Positions 1 to 10,800 of a stretch of DNA of 64,000 bases are shown piece by piece. The notes beneath the pieces are model-generated. The model did no database searches, was not told the DNA's origin, and saw only the letters and a list, made by a program, of their open reading frames with translations. A program made the position numbers and the translations under genes. Location of the stretch: contig CANRKJ010000002.1 of NCBI GenBank assembly GCA_947631185.1, positions 1 to 64,000 on the forward strand. The letters are read 5' to 3'. Positions within the stretch are counted from its first letter, which is position 1. Every line of letters begins with the position of its first letter. The DNA is from an uncultured Clostridia bacterium (GTDB taxonomy: Bacteria > Bacillota > Clostridia > TANB77 > CAG-508).

Positions 1-215
1 GGGCGCTCATTGTGCGCCCGAAAAAATTATATAAATAAAAAACAAAAATGTAGGGGCGCTCATTGTGCGCCCGAAAAAATTATATAAATAAAAAACAAAA
101 ATGTAGGGGCGCTCATTGGGCGCCCGCAGAAAAAATTATATAAATTAAAAAATAAAAATGCATTGGTGCTCATCGTGCGTCCACAAAAAATATATTAATT
201 AAAAATTAAATATAA
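1..215. repeat. Tandem 53-bp hairpin repeats (4 copies)
   Basis: Four head-to-tail copies begin at 1, 54, 107 and 164. The first two are identical with a 53-bp period; the third and fourth are diverged. Each starts with a GC-rich inverted repeat (GGGCGC...GCGCCC around a short CATTG-type loop) followed by an AT-rich spacer. The hairpin resembles single hairpins at 19613 and 56572, which look like terminators. There is no spacer diversity, so this is not a CRISPR array. The first copy may be cut by the window edge. Confidence 0.85.
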
Positions 216-225
216 AATATTAAAA

Positions 226-260
226 AATCATAACCACCGGTTTAACCGGTGGTTATGATT
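226..260. terminator. Perfect palindromic hairpin, ACCGGT core
   Basis: A 16-bp perfect stem with a 3-nt TTA loop (left arm 226-241, right arm 245-260). The same ACCACCGGT stem recurs at 48389-48416. It probably terminates a gene left of the window. The rest of 261-437 is AT-rich and shows no gene. Confidence 0.55.
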
Positions 261-437
261 ACTTTTTAAATTGTAAAAAAAATGTGATGAAAACGTGAAA
301 AAAATTTAATATTATGAGATAAACAATATTGTTCTAAGCAAAGCAAGAAATTGTAAATATTATAAGTGTTGATAATGTTTTTTTTAATTGGTAAAATTAA
401 ACATCAAATATAAATTTACATAAGAAAGGAATTAAAA

Positions 438-3400
438 ATGAAAAAAAATATAATAAGACATAAGAAAAATACTAAAAAAATAATTCTATTTTTAATAGTA
501 ATTGTTTTTATGTTTGGGTTATTATGTCAAATTCCTATGGGAAATCAGAAAAACGTTATCAAATCAGCAATGTCAGGAATATTAAAAAATTTTGCATCTA
601 ATTCTAATGAAGAAGTTATAGAAAAATTAGCTGTATCTTCTAGTTCAGATGAATATAAATCTTGGATTGTAAAAGAAGATTATGATAAATATATTGTAGT
701 ACCACCAGGAGTAGAAAAAGTAGAAGATGAGTTCTTTTATGGAATAACTAAATATGTACAGGCAAAGGGCATAAGATGGGATGGTGCAACAAATCTAAAA
801 GAAATAGGAAAAAGAGCGTTTAGTGGTGTAAATGGAGTTACTGGAGATGATTATATGGACGAAGCTACAGGAAACTTACCAGATACAATTGAAACAATAG
901 GAGATGGAGCTTTTTCTGGTACTTATCATTTATGCGATACACTTAAACTTCCTAATAATAAGAAATATACTGAAGTGGCTGAGGAGGCGTTTTCTGAATG
1001 TGGAATAAATAATGTTATATTCAATGATAATATAACAAAAATAGGAAAGTATGCATTTAAAAGTAATAACTTCTCTAGTATAGATCTTCCAAAAAATCTT
1101 ACATATATAGGTTATGGTGCATTTAATTTTAATAAATTGACTAGTTTAAAATTGCCTGACACAGTAACTACTATAGGAGATTATGCTTTTGCTAATAGTC
1201 AATTAACAAATATAACATTTGGAAAAAATATTACTGAATTAGGACCATTTGCATTTGCATGGAATGATACATTAAAAGAAATAACATTACCAGAAAATAT
1301 TTCAATACTAGGTCAAGGTGTATTAGATTGTAAAAACCTAGAAAAAGTAACTATAAAATGTAAAAATTTAAAATTTTCGTATAATGATGGAATTCCTTTA
1401 ACTTTGGGACAAAATGCAGAGGTACCAATATACATATATAGTGATGCTAAAACAACTGAGCAAACATTAAAAGATAATGGATATACTAACATAAATTATA
1501 TAGATGATAAAAAAGATGATGAAGATAATAAAGAACAGGCAGAAATAGATGGAATTGTATATAAATATGATAAAGAAAAAGGAACAGCAACAATAGTAGA
1601 AGTTAAAGATGAGGCTATAGATGAAGATGGAAATTTAATTATACCAGAAACAATAGAAATTGAAGGAAAAGAATTTACGATAACCAGAATAGCAAAAAAA
1701 GCAGTACAGCAAGAAGATATTAAGGCAATAGTAATACCAGAAACAGTAAAAGAAATCGAAGACGAAGCAATTAAAGATAATGAAGATTTAGTAATAAAAG
1801 CTCCAAAAGGCTCTGAAGGAGAGAAATATGCAGAAAAAAATGATATTGATATAAAATATACAAAGGAAGTAGAGGGAATTGTATATGAATATGATGAAAA
1901 TAGTGGAAGAGCCGATGTATTAATAATAAAAGACGAAAGTAAAAAAGATAATATACCCGAAACTGTAATAATAGATGACAAAGAATATTTAGTGGGTAAA
2001 TATGCTGATCCAAATCCAGACACAGGAGGAGGAGAGGAAAGTATAACAATTGATGGTATAGAATATACATATGAGTTAACATACAAAACAGCAGCAGTAA
2101 AAAAGGTAACAGAAGAAGCAATTAACAATAAAGAGAAGATTTTAACAATACCATCAAAAATAACAGTAAATAATGGGATACAATGTACAGTACAAAGTAT
2201 ATTATCAGGAGCAGTAGATATAGATGGTATAAAAGGAATAAATTTATCTGAAGGTTTAGTAGCAATATACGAAAATGCATTTACAAAATATGAAGGTAGT
2301 GTATTGATTCCAAAAGATGTATTATATTTAGATATAAATGCATTTGCCAGTCGTAAAGCGATTATAGGAATTGTTGCTGAAAATCCAAATTATTATATTG
2401 AAAATTCATCTATGTTATATAATAAAGATAAGACAATATTTTATGGATTTACTTGTAGTTATGAATATGAAGGGGATTATGAATGGAATTTTGAAGTACC
2501 AGAGACAGTAAAAGAAATAAAAGAAAGAGCATTTAAATATTGTAGTCATTTTAATAATTTACAATATGTGATAATAGGATCAAATGTTGAAAAAATAGCA
2601 GATAATGCATTTGAAGGAATAGAAAATAAAGTAACAATAGTAGGTTATAATGGAAGTTACGCAGAGAATTATGCAACAGCACACGGAATAAAATTTGGGT
2701 CAGCTGGGTCTATACAAGAAGGAGTACATAAGAGTACTACCCCGTTTGTATTTGGAGAGGATAATTATAGTTTTGTAAATAATTCATTTGCATTTTCTTC
2801 TAATGACATAGGTGATTTTAAACAATATCTGTCAGAAGTATTATACCAAAAAGCAGAAGATGTAGAAAAGCAAGATTGGAGAGGCTCTTGCGCAGGTATG
2901 GCCGTTACTTCTATATTATTTAAATATTATTATCTAGTTCCAAAATTTTGGCAAGATTATGGAACTAAAATTCCTAATATAATAACACTATTGTGGAGTT
3001 GGATTGAAAAGAATATAGTAGATCCTCCAGTAAATGTTTATCCATTAAAAAGCCCAAAATCAAATAAAAACTTAAAATGGTTAATAAATTTTTATCAGGT
3101 TTTTCAAGGAGAAATACAACGAGATTGTTTTAAAAAACTAGATATAGAAGGCGAAGGTGAAATAGAAGGCTTTTATAATGGTGTAAAAAAATATTACGAA
3201 GAGAACATTTATGTAAGCCAACATATAACGCAAGTGTTAAAATGTGGCTTTTCCTGGAATGAATATGATATAAAAGACGGAGAGAAGAGTTTAAAAACGG
3301 TAGGTCATGCTATTGTAATAACAGGAGCACCTGAAACTCTAGATGATAATTTTTATAAAAATCATACAGAAGAATTTTATAACTTTAAGTACAGAATTCC

Positions 3401-4448
3401 TATTTATGATGTTAACTACCAAGAACAAAGATATATATATATTACAGAAAAATTTGATGATGTAAAAATGGGAACTGACATAGAGTTAAAATCATACGGT
3501 TTAACAGCAGACGAAGTTTCTGATTCAAGTAAAAAGGGTATTTTTTCGATAGATGCATATGCCATAGAGCCAGAAAATGTATTTAGTTTAGAAGAAGTGA
3601 TACAAAAAAATGAACAAGTTAAATTTGCAGCATTTAAATCCTTAAGATATAATTGTGGAACTGCAATAAAAATAGAAAATGAAAACAATGAATATGCAGA
3701 AATAAAAGATGGAAAAAAAGTAGAAGGTTCATTGGATGTTGATATAGAACCAATAATAGGAGCTATAGCAGATACAGAAAATGAGGATAAACAAATTGGA
3801 GAAATTACAGAAGCAGATGTAATATTTAATGATGGAGATTATTATAGTGCAGAAACTCAAAATGAAACAGATGAGTTAGATGTAAGTATGCAATTTGGAG
3901 ATTCTTATATGACAGTAAAAACAAAAGCAGGTGGAAAAGCAATATTTGAAAACAAAAAGTCAGTAACACTTACAAATCCAAGTGGACAAGAATATGAAAT
4001 GAAATTAACATTAAATAAAGAATTCACAACACTTCCTTGGTTTACAATAAAAGTATCTGGAACAGAAGCAAAAGAAATGAAATTAGAAGTAACAGAACAA
4101 GGAACACTAATAACAGGAGATAATCTAAAGAATTTTACAGTAAAAGGAAACAATAGAGAGGAAGAAACAGAGTTAAACTTAAGTACAGATAAAACACAAG
4201 TATTAATAAAAGCAAGTGAAGATAAAACAAAAATGCAAGCTTATATAGATTCAGATGGAGATGGAACATTTGAAACACTTGTTGGTGAGTCAAAGGTTGT
4301 TGAAAATAATCAAGTAGCAGATAATAAAGGAAACGTAAATAAACAAGTAGAAAAAGTATCAGCAGGAGATAAAATAAAAATATTTATTATAACATTAGTA
4401 ATTTCAATAGTAATATTAGTTGTAATAATAATTAAAAAAAATAAGTAA
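438..4448 (+). CDS. Surface protein: BspA-type leucine-rich repeats plus papain-like cysteine protease domain
   Basis: A 1336-residue exported, membrane-anchored protein. An N-terminal hydrophobic segment (about residues 14-34) serves as signal or anchor, and a C-terminal hydrophobic stretch ends in IIKKNK. Residues about 90-320 and 550-760 carry BspA-like leucine-rich repeats (repeated 'IGDGAFSG', 'IGKYAF', 'IPETV' units), usually adhesive. In between are short beta-rich modules of the 'EIDGIVYKYD' kind. Residues about 800-1010 look like a papain-fold peptidase: Cys818 in RGSCAGM, His957 in VGHAIV and Asn993 in YDVNY fit a Cys-His-Asn triad. The start is preceded by AAGAAAGGA. Function as adhesin-protease is inferred; the target is unknown. 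Confidence 0.8.
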   Translation: MKKNIIRHKKNTKKIILFLIVIVFMFGLLCQIPMGNQKNVIKSAMSGILKNFASNSNEEVIEKLAVSSSSDEYKSWIVKEDYDKYIVVPPGVEKVEDEFFYGITKYVQAKGIRWDGATNLKEIGKRAFSGVNGVTGDDYMDEATGNLPDTIETIGDGAFSGTYHLCDTLKLPNNKKYTEVAEEAFSECGINNVIFNDNITKIGKYAFKSNNFSSIDLPKNLTYIGYGAFNFNKLTSLKLPDTVTTIGDYAFANSQLTNITFGKNITELGPFAFAWNDTLKEITLPENISILGQGVLDCKNLEKVTIKCKNLKFSYNDGIPLTLGQNAEVPIYIYSDAKTTEQTLKDNGYTNINYIDDKKDDEDNKEQAEIDGIVYKYDKEKGTATIVEVKDEAIDEDGNLIIPETIEIEGKEFTITRIAKKAVQQEDIKAIVIPETVKEIEDEAIKDNEDLVIKAPKGSEGEKYAEKNDIDIKYTKEVEGIVYEYDENSGRADVLIIKDESKKDNIPETVIIDDKEYLVGKYADPNPDTGGGEESITIDGIEYTYELTYKTAAVKKVTEEAINNKEKILTIPSKITVNNGIQCTVQSILSGAVDIDGIKGINLSEGLVAIYENAFTKYEGSVLIPKDVLYLDINAFASRKAIIGIVAENPNYYIENSSMLYNKDKTIFYGFTCSYEYEGDYEWNFEVPETVKEIKERAFKYCSHFNNLQYVIIGSNVEKIADNAFEGIENKVTIVGYNGSYAENYATAHGIKFGSAGSIQEGVHKSTTPFVFGEDNYSFVNNSFAFSSNDIGDFKQYLSEVLYQKAEDVEKQDWRGSCAGMAVTSILFKYYYLVPKFWQDYGTKIPNIITLLWSWIEKNIVDPPVNVYPLKSPKSNKNLKWLINFYQVFQGEIQRDCFKKLDIEGEGEIEGFYNGVKKYYEENIYVSQHITQVLKCGFSWNEYDIKDGEKSLKTVGHAIVITGAPETLDDNFYKNHTEEFYNFKYRIPIYDVNYQEQRYIYITEKFDDVKMGTDIELKSYGLTADEVSDSSKKGIFSIDAYAIEPENVFSLEEVIQKNEQVKFAAFKSLRYNCGTAIKIENENNEYAEIKDGKKVEGSLDVDIEPIIGAIADTENEDKQIGEITEADVIFNDGDYYSAETQNETDELDVSMQFGDSYMTVKTKAGGKAIFENKKSVTLTNPSGQEYEMKLTLNKEFTTLPWFTIKVSGTEAKEMKLEVTEQGTLITGDNLKNFTVKGNNREEETELNLSTDKTQVLIKASEDKTKMQAYIDSDGDGTFETLVGESKVVENNQVADNKGNVNKQVEKVSAGDKIKIFIITLVISIVILVVIIIKKNK

Positions 4449-4580
4449 ATATTACAAACTACAATGAGTAAAAATTTAGTTGATATTAAATAAAAATATG
4501 CCAGAAATATAAAAATAGATAAAAAATATTTTTTATTTATTGAAAAAATATAAATCTTATGTTATATTAACCACAACATA

Positions 4581-4638
4581 ATTGATATTTCAATCAATCG
4601 AAAATAGATTTCGAGAGGTTAGATATATATAACTTCTC
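4581..4638 (+). promoter_or_regulatory. Three consecutive hairpins in the leader of the pilin-like gene
   Basis: Three stems follow each other without gaps: ATTGAT/ATCAAT (4581-4598), CGAAA/TTTCG (4599-4613) and GAGAGGTT/AACTTCTC (4613-4638, one G-T pair). They lie 40 to 100 nt before the start at 4679. This looks like a structured 5' untranslated region; no known riboswitch class was recognised. Confidence 0.4.
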
Positions 4639-4678
4639 AACTAAATCATAAATAACAAAAGAGAAGGAGGATGATATT

Positions 4679-4834
4679 ATGAAAAATGAAAAAGGATTGA
4701 CATTGGTGGCTTTAATAATTTCCTTGCTAGTAATGATAATTTTATCTGGTGTTGTTATATACACTGTTGTACAAAATACTAATAATCAACAAGATTCTAC
4801 TACACAACAAGTTACTGTTTCTAAAACAAAATAA
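4679..4834 (+). CDS. Small type IV prepilin-like protein (51 aa)
   Basis: The protein begins MKNEKGLTLVALIIS, a class III prepilin-like signal: charged leader, Gly as the probable prepilin peptidase site, then a hydrophobic helix to about residue 29. The usual Glu at mature position 5 is replaced by Ala, as is common in clostridial 'KGITLVAL' pseudopilins. The C-terminal 20 residues are polar (Q, T, N rich). A strong ribosome binding site (GAAGGAGG, 4663-4670) fixes the start. It stands alone between a structured leader and a terminator. No pilus assembly genes are in the window, so its use is unknown. Confidence 0.7.
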   Translation: MKNEKGLTLVALIISLLVMIILSGVVIYTVVQNTNNQQDSTTQQVTVSKTK

Positions 4835-4844
4835 ATACATATGA

Positions 4845-4875
4845 AAACCGATATTTTGTAATATCGGTTTTTTTA
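4845..4875 (+). terminator. Rho-independent terminator after the pilin-like gene
   Basis: An 11-bp stem, AAACCGATATT paired with AATATCGGTTT, followed by a T run. It lies 10 nt after the stop codon at 4834. Confidence 0.85.
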
Positions 4876-5033
4876 TATAATAGGAAAGTAATCCTTCCCT
4901 ATTATATAAAAGCGCTAGGCGCAAAGATGCACAGAGATTTTCATAACTGAAAATCTCGCGCGACGAACAAATTCACGGAAAGCCAAAGAGAAACATTAAA
5001 ATATAGCTAATATTAAGGCTTTCCGATTTGTTC
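4871..5033. repeat. Composite repeat/structured element with three inverted repeats
   Basis: No gene is seen in 4876-5152. The element opens with TTTTATATAATAGGAAAGT (4871-4889), which recurs at 10755 and 25335, and an inverted partner (4895-4909) closes it into a stem. Then come a perfect 9-bp hairpin GAGATTTTC/GAAAATCTC (4934-4957) and a long inverted repeat GAACAAAT-GGAAAGCC / GGCTTTCC-ATTTGTTC (4965-4984 with 5017-5033). It could be a MITE-like remnant or a non-coding RNA. Confidence 0.5.
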
Positions 5034-5152
5034 TGTTAAAAAAATGTTATAAAAATATTAAAAAAATGTTATAAAAATATTTCAAAAATGTTGCTAAAAA
5101 ATTACATAAATGATAAAATATAGTCTGAAAAAATAAAAAGGTGGTATTAAAA

Positions 5153-7375
5153 ATGAAAATCACGTTAACAAATGAAGAAAAAGAAGCAATTGAATTATAT
5201 AAAAATGGAGAATATAAAGTAATAAATCAATTACTTGTTAGTGATAGCAATTCAGATATAGCTTTATTAAGGGAAGATGTTGAAAATGAGAGTGTTAAAA
5301 TCAATTATGATAGAGAAACTCTTATTAGAGATTTAAAAGCAATAAAAATAATTTATGAATTATTGCAAAAAGTAAAATTAAAAAGAAATCAAAATGAGGA
5401 TTGGGCATTTACTAGAGGAACAAATGTAATAGAAATTGAAAGATTTCAAAAAGAAACGTTTATTGATAAATGTCTTGATGCTACAGTTTCAAAAGAACTA
5501 GCAGAAAACAAATATGCTTTATTATGGAATGAACCAGCTGTTATGTATATAAAAGGCAGTAAAAATATTCCATATATTAATTTTAATGAATTAGAAAATT
5601 TAAATATAGAAAATGATAAAGATATTTTAATTTCGCCTTTTACAAAAGTAAAAAGTATTACAAATAATAATGACATAAAAGTAGATAATAAATTTATAAA
5701 AACTTATAATATATCTTTAGAAAAGCAAGAATTACAAGGAATGCCTAAAGATGAAAAGCAAAATTTATACATAAATATTTTGGGAAATTCAGATTATATA
5801 AATATAAAATTAAATGAAGTAATAAGATTAGAAAAAGAAAGCAATAATGTATACGAGAATATTAGAAAAATAGAACAATTAACTGCTAAGACGGAACAGG
5901 AACTTGATAAAAAAAGAGTTTTAGAAAATTATTCAGAATATGAAATTAACTTGGATGAAGAAAATTTAAATAGACTAAAGAAAGAAGTAGTTTCATTAAA
6001 AGATCAAGTTAAAAACATATATGAAAGAATAAAAGAATGTACAGAATTTATAACAAAATGGAAAAAGAGTGTAACAATATATATAATGTCTGAATGTTAT
6101 GATATAGATGTTAAATATAAAGATATGAGTTCACAAAATACATCAAATATAGAAATAGAATATAACGATTCTGAAGATGATAAAAATAATGAAGTACAAA
6201 ATGAAAATAATGAAATAGTAGAGGATTTATCAAAATCAATTAAAAAAGATATGAATATTGATTTTAATCAAACTTTTGATATAGATGATGATAATTTAAG
6301 TATTTTAAATAATGTACAAGAGAACGAATTAAATAATATTGAGGTAAATCAAGAAAAACAAAACTCTCTTCTTTCTGAAGAGCAAAAAGAAGAGCTAGAA
6401 AATAAAATGAAACAAGTAAATGAAATTTGCAAAGAAAATAGTGATACAGTAGAAAAGATTGCTAAATATATTGAATACTTGTTGTATAAACAGCAAAGTT
6501 TTGCTAAAATTGCAGGAAAAATAGGTGGAAATTATAGTGCTCTTAATAATTGTTTTGAAATGAGAAAGCAAATTGAAGATTTAAAGGAACTAGTTGATAA
6601 AATTCATGAAAGAGCAGATTATTTATATAATTTTGAAAAAGAAAATGCTATAAAAAAATTAGATAAATTAAATGAAGTTAGCCTTCAAGTTAGTACATTA
6701 TTAAATTATTTAAATAATCCAAAAAGTTCTGTAGGAAGGACAAGAATTAATAGATTTGAAGAAATGGCAATAATAGAAGAAAATGAATTAAAAAGAAATA
6801 TTGCAGATTTACTTTTAGAAATTAGAGGTGAAGCCGAATTAAAAAAATTAAAAGATGATTTAGCAATAATCGAAGACAAAAATCCACTTCAAAGATTATT
6901 GGGAATATTTACAGGTAGAAATAAACTTGATGAAGTTATGATAGAACAGATAATAATTAGACAAGATGCTATAAATAGAACATTGTCAAGGGAGTTAAGA
7001 TTAGATTATAATTATAGTATTCATGAATTAGTTGCAGAAACAGAAATGTTTATAAGAGAAAATGATGATGATGAACTAGTAGAAGATACAGTTAAAAGAT
7101 TACAGAATATAGAAAATGAATTAAAGCAGGAATTTGTTATATTAGATGAGAAAGTTAGAGATATAATAAACCAAAGAGAAGGAAGAAATCTTCCTATAGA
7201 CGAAAAAATTACTAGAGGAGAATTAATTGAAATTGAGACATATAGATTTTTAAAAAAATATAAATATGATGAAAAAGAAGATAAAACTCCAGAAATAGAA
7301 TATCAAGATACTATGGCAAATGAAATCTTTACAATAATAGACTATATTAGAAGTTCAAAAGTTTTAGCATTATAA
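5153..7375 (+). CDS. Uncharacterised coiled-coil protein (740 aa)
   Basis: Family not recognised. The protein is highly charged (Lys/Glu/Asn) with no clear membrane segment. Long predicted coiled coils lie around residues 215-295, 390-500 and 600-700, separated by an acidic, Asn-rich linker (about 320-390). A GTG at 5141 in the same frame is part of the Shine-Dalgarno sequence AAGGTGG, so ATG 5153 (8 nt downstream) is the better start. It is monocistronic between the repeat element and a hairpin at 7426. A cytoplasmic scaffold or filament role is possible but unsupported. Confidence 0.65.
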   Translation: MKITLTNEEKEAIELYKNGEYKVINQLLVSDSNSDIALLREDVENESVKINYDRETLIRDLKAIKIIYELLQKVKLKRNQNEDWAFTRGTNVIEIERFQKETFIDKCLDATVSKELAENKYALLWNEPAVMYIKGSKNIPYINFNELENLNIENDKDILISPFTKVKSITNNNDIKVDNKFIKTYNISLEKQELQGMPKDEKQNLYINILGNSDYINIKLNEVIRLEKESNNVYENIRKIEQLTAKTEQELDKKRVLENYSEYEINLDEENLNRLKKEVVSLKDQVKNIYERIKECTEFITKWKKSVTIYIMSECYDIDVKYKDMSSQNTSNIEIEYNDSEDDKNNEVQNENNEIVEDLSKSIKKDMNIDFNQTFDIDDDNLSILNNVQENELNNIEVNQEKQNSLLSEEQKEELENKMKQVNEICKENSDTVEKIAKYIEYLLYKQQSFAKIAGKIGGNYSALNNCFEMRKQIEDLKELVDKIHERADYLYNFEKENAIKKLDKLNEVSLQVSTLLNYLNNPKSSVGRTRINRFEEMAIIEENELKRNIADLLLEIRGEAELKKLKDDLAIIEDKNPLQRLLGIFTGRNKLDEVMIEQIIIRQDAINRTLSRELRLDYNYSIHELVAETEMFIRENDDDELVEDTVKRLQNIENELKQEFVILDEKVRDIINQREGRNLPIDEKITRGELIEIETYRFLKKYKYDEKEDKTPEIEYQDTMANEIFTIIDYIRSSKVLAL

Positions 7376-7425
7376 TAATGAATATAAAATTTTTAAAATA
7401 ATATATTTAATATTAAATTATAGTT

Positions 7426-7474
7426 CGGACGATTACTATTGCTATTATATTAGGTGGCAATTGTTATTCGTCCG
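7426..7474 (+). terminator. Imperfect hairpin between the coiled-coil gene and trpS
   Basis: CGGACGA (7426-7432) pairs with TCGTCCG (7468-7474), with further imperfect pairing inside. No clear T run follows, so it may be a weak terminator or part of the trpS leader. The canonical T-box motif is not present. Confidence 0.35.
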
Positions 7475-7531
7475 ATTACAAATTTATATCTTATACTTTA
7501 TAATAATTATTGAAAGGTGATGGTGAATTAT

Positions 7532-8521
7532 ATGAAGAAAGTTATATTAAGCGGAATTCAAGCAACAGGAAATTTGACTTTGGGAAATTATGTAGGAGCA
7601 TTGAAAAACTTTGTTAAAATGCAAGATGAATATGAATGTTATTATATGATAGCTAATTTACATGCTCTTACTGTTAGAAGAACTCCAGAAGAATTAAGAG
7701 AAAATACTATGAAAATAATAGCTACATATATATCTGCAGGTATAGATCCTGAAAAAAGTACGATTTTTATTCAATCTATGGTACCTGATCATGCAGAACT
7801 TGGATGGATATTAGATTGTTATACATATATGGGTGAACTTTCTAGAATGACGCAATTTAAGGATAAATCATCTAAACATGCAGATAATATTAATGCGGGG
7901 TTATTTACTTACCCAGTATTAATGGCTGGAGATATATTATTATATGGTGCAGATGTTGTTCCTGTTGGAGAAGATCAAAAACAACATTTAGAAATTACTA
8001 GAGATATTGCTGATAGATTTAATAAATTATATGGAGATACGTTTAAAATTCCAGAACCATTTATACCAAAAACAGGTGCAAGAATAATGGGACTACAAAA
8101 TCCTAATAGTAAAATGAGCAAAAGTAGTACAATACCAAATGATACAATTTTTCTAGTTGATACACCAGATGAAATAACTAAAAAAATAAAAAAGGCAATT
8201 ACAGATTCAGAAGGAATTATTAGATATGATGAAGAAAACAAACCAGGTGTAAGTAATTTAATGTCAATATATGGAATAATTAAAAATAAACAAATGGATG
8301 AAATAGAAAAAGAATTTGAAGGCAAAAATTACGGAGTTTTTAAAGAAGAGGTAGCAAAAGCAATAATAGAGGAATTAGAACCATTCCAAAATAAATACAA
8401 TGAATTATTAAATAATAGAGATTATTTGGAGAAAATTTATACAGAAGGTTCAAAAAAAGCTCATGAAAAAGCAAGAACTACGCTAGAAGAAGTATATAAA
8501 AAAGTAGGTTTAATTATTTAA
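7532..8521 (+). CDS. trpS: Tryptophan--tRNA ligase
   Basis: Charges tRNA-Trp with tryptophan in the cytosol. It is a class I synthetase of 329 residues, the normal size. The N-terminus reads VILSGIQATGNLTLGNYVGA, in which TLGN is the HIGH-equivalent signature, and KMSKS is present about residue 194 (NSKMSKSS). An upstream GTG at 7517 lies in the ribosome binding site AAAGGTGATGG, so ATG 7532 is preferred. obg follows 32 nt later and may be cotranscribed. Confidence 0.95.
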   Translation: MKKVILSGIQATGNLTLGNYVGALKNFVKMQDEYECYYMIANLHALTVRRTPEELRENTMKIIATYISAGIDPEKSTIFIQSMVPDHAELGWILDCYTYMGELSRMTQFKDKSSKHADNINAGLFTYPVLMAGDILLYGADVVPVGEDQKQHLEITRDIADRFNKLYGDTFKIPEPFIPKTGARIMGLQNPNSKMSKSSTIPNDTIFLVDTPDEITKKIKKAITDSEGIIRYDEENKPGVSNLMSIYGIIKNKQMDEIEKEFEGKNYGVFKEEVAKAIIEELEPFQNKYNELLNNRDYLEKIYTEGSKKAHEKARTTLEEVYKKVGLII

Positions 8522-8529
8522 TTAATTGA

Positions 8530-9828
<1,299 letters not shown>

Positions 9829-9855
9829 TTTTAATAATATTTTAAGGAGACCAGT

Positions 9856-10647
9856 ATGGAAAAAATAAAAAATTTTTTGGATAATATAATGCATATTCAG
9901 ATTATTAATTCTATTGTAATAATTATAGTAAGTATATTTTTATATAAATTAATTTCACATTTTCTAAAAAAATTTGAAGAAAAAAATTCTATTATAGATA
10001 AAAAAAGTAAAACATATATAAAACTTACTAGAAGTTTGATTAGATATATTTTTATTTTAGTAACGTGTTTAGCATTACTACAAATAAATGGAATAGATGT
10101 TAGCTCTGTATTAGCAGGTGTAGGAATATTAGGTGTAATATTTGGTCTTGCAATTCAAGATTGGCTAAAAGATATAATTAGAGGAAGTAGTATATTATCT
10201 GATAATTATTTTTCTGTGGGAGATATAGTTAAATATAATGATGTTGAAGGAAAAGTTTTAGTAATTGGATTAAAATCAACTAAAATACAAGATTTAAAAA
10301 CAGGATATATAAAAACTGTTGCAAATAGAAAGATAGAAGAAATAGATTTGGTATCAAATTTAATATATATAACAATACCAATTTCATATGAAGTTTCTAT
10401 AGAAGAAGCAGAAAAAGTTATAGAGAATATCATATTTAATATAAAACAAGGTGACAATGTTGAAGATTGTAAATATAAAGGTGTAACAGAGATTGCAAAT
10501 TCTAGTGTTAACTATTGTATAGAAATAAAATGTAATCCACAATACAAACTACAAGTTAGGAGAGATGCTTTAAGAGTAGCATTAGTGGAATTAGATAATA
10601 GTAAAATAAAGATTCCTTATACTCAAATAGATGTACATAATAAATAA
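9856..10647 (+). CDS. MscS-family mechanosensitive channel
   Basis: A small-conductance mechanosensitive or ion channel of 263 residues in the inner membrane. Hydrophobic segments lie near residues 15-38 and 53-80. The pore-lining helix AGVGILGVIFGLAIQDWL (about 92-112) is the MscS TM3 signature. Next come the beta domain (GDIVKYNDVEGKV, about 120) and the C-terminal alpha-beta domain. It is the basic short MscS/YggB-YkuT type. The start has AAGGAGACC upstream. Confidence 0.88.
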   Translation: MEKIKNFLDNIMHIQIINSIVIIIVSIFLYKLISHFLKKFEEKNSIIDKKSKTYIKLTRSLIRYIFILVTCLALLQINGIDVSSVLAGVGILGVIFGLAIQDWLKDIIRGSSILSDNYFSVGDIVKYNDVEGKVLVIGLKSTKIQDLKTGYIKTVANRKIEEIDLVSNLIYITIPISYEVSIEEAEKVIENIIFNIKQGDNVEDCKYKGVTEIANSSVNYCIEIKCNPQYKLQVRRDALRVALVELDNSKIKIPYTQIDVHNK

Positions 10648-10727
10648 TGTATATAAAAAATTATAAAAAAGCTTGCAATATGGAAAAAAATGCTATATAA
10701 TATGTACGACAAATAACTAAAAACAGA

Positions 10728-10759
10728 AGAGTGAGAACAAATCTCACTCTTTAGTTTTA
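10728..10759 (+). terminator. Terminator between mscS and the nusA operon
   Basis: AGAGTGAG (10728-10735) pairs with CTCACTCT (10743-10750), followed by TTAGTTTT. Immediately after it begins one copy of the dispersed TTTTATATAATAGGAAAGT sequence (10755-10773). Confidence 0.75.
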
Positions 10760-10773
10760 TATAATAGGAAAGT
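10755..10773 (+). repeat. Dispersed 19-bp repeat, copy 2
   Basis: TTTTATATAATAGGAAAGT is identical to 4871-4889 and 25335-25353. Each copy starts in the T run of a terminator hairpin. It contains TATAAT and lies 28 nt before the TTG start of rimP. Confidence 0.7.
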
Positions 10774-10800
10774 TTCGTCAACATTTTGGGAGGTGAAATT

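Noticed and set aside
1..215. CRISPR array
   Set aside because: Period and spacer sequence are the same between copies; there are no unique spacers and no cas genes nearby.
1496..2128. Long reverse-strand frames inside the leucine-rich-repeat gene
   Set aside because: They are Ser/Ile-rich shadows of a real plus-strand gene, without start signals. The same applies to reverse frames in infB, yvcK, mutS2 and sbcC.
7380..7531. T-box upstream of trpS
   Set aside because: AGGTGGCAATTG is only superficially similar; the GGTGGTACC core, specifier loop and terminator are missing.
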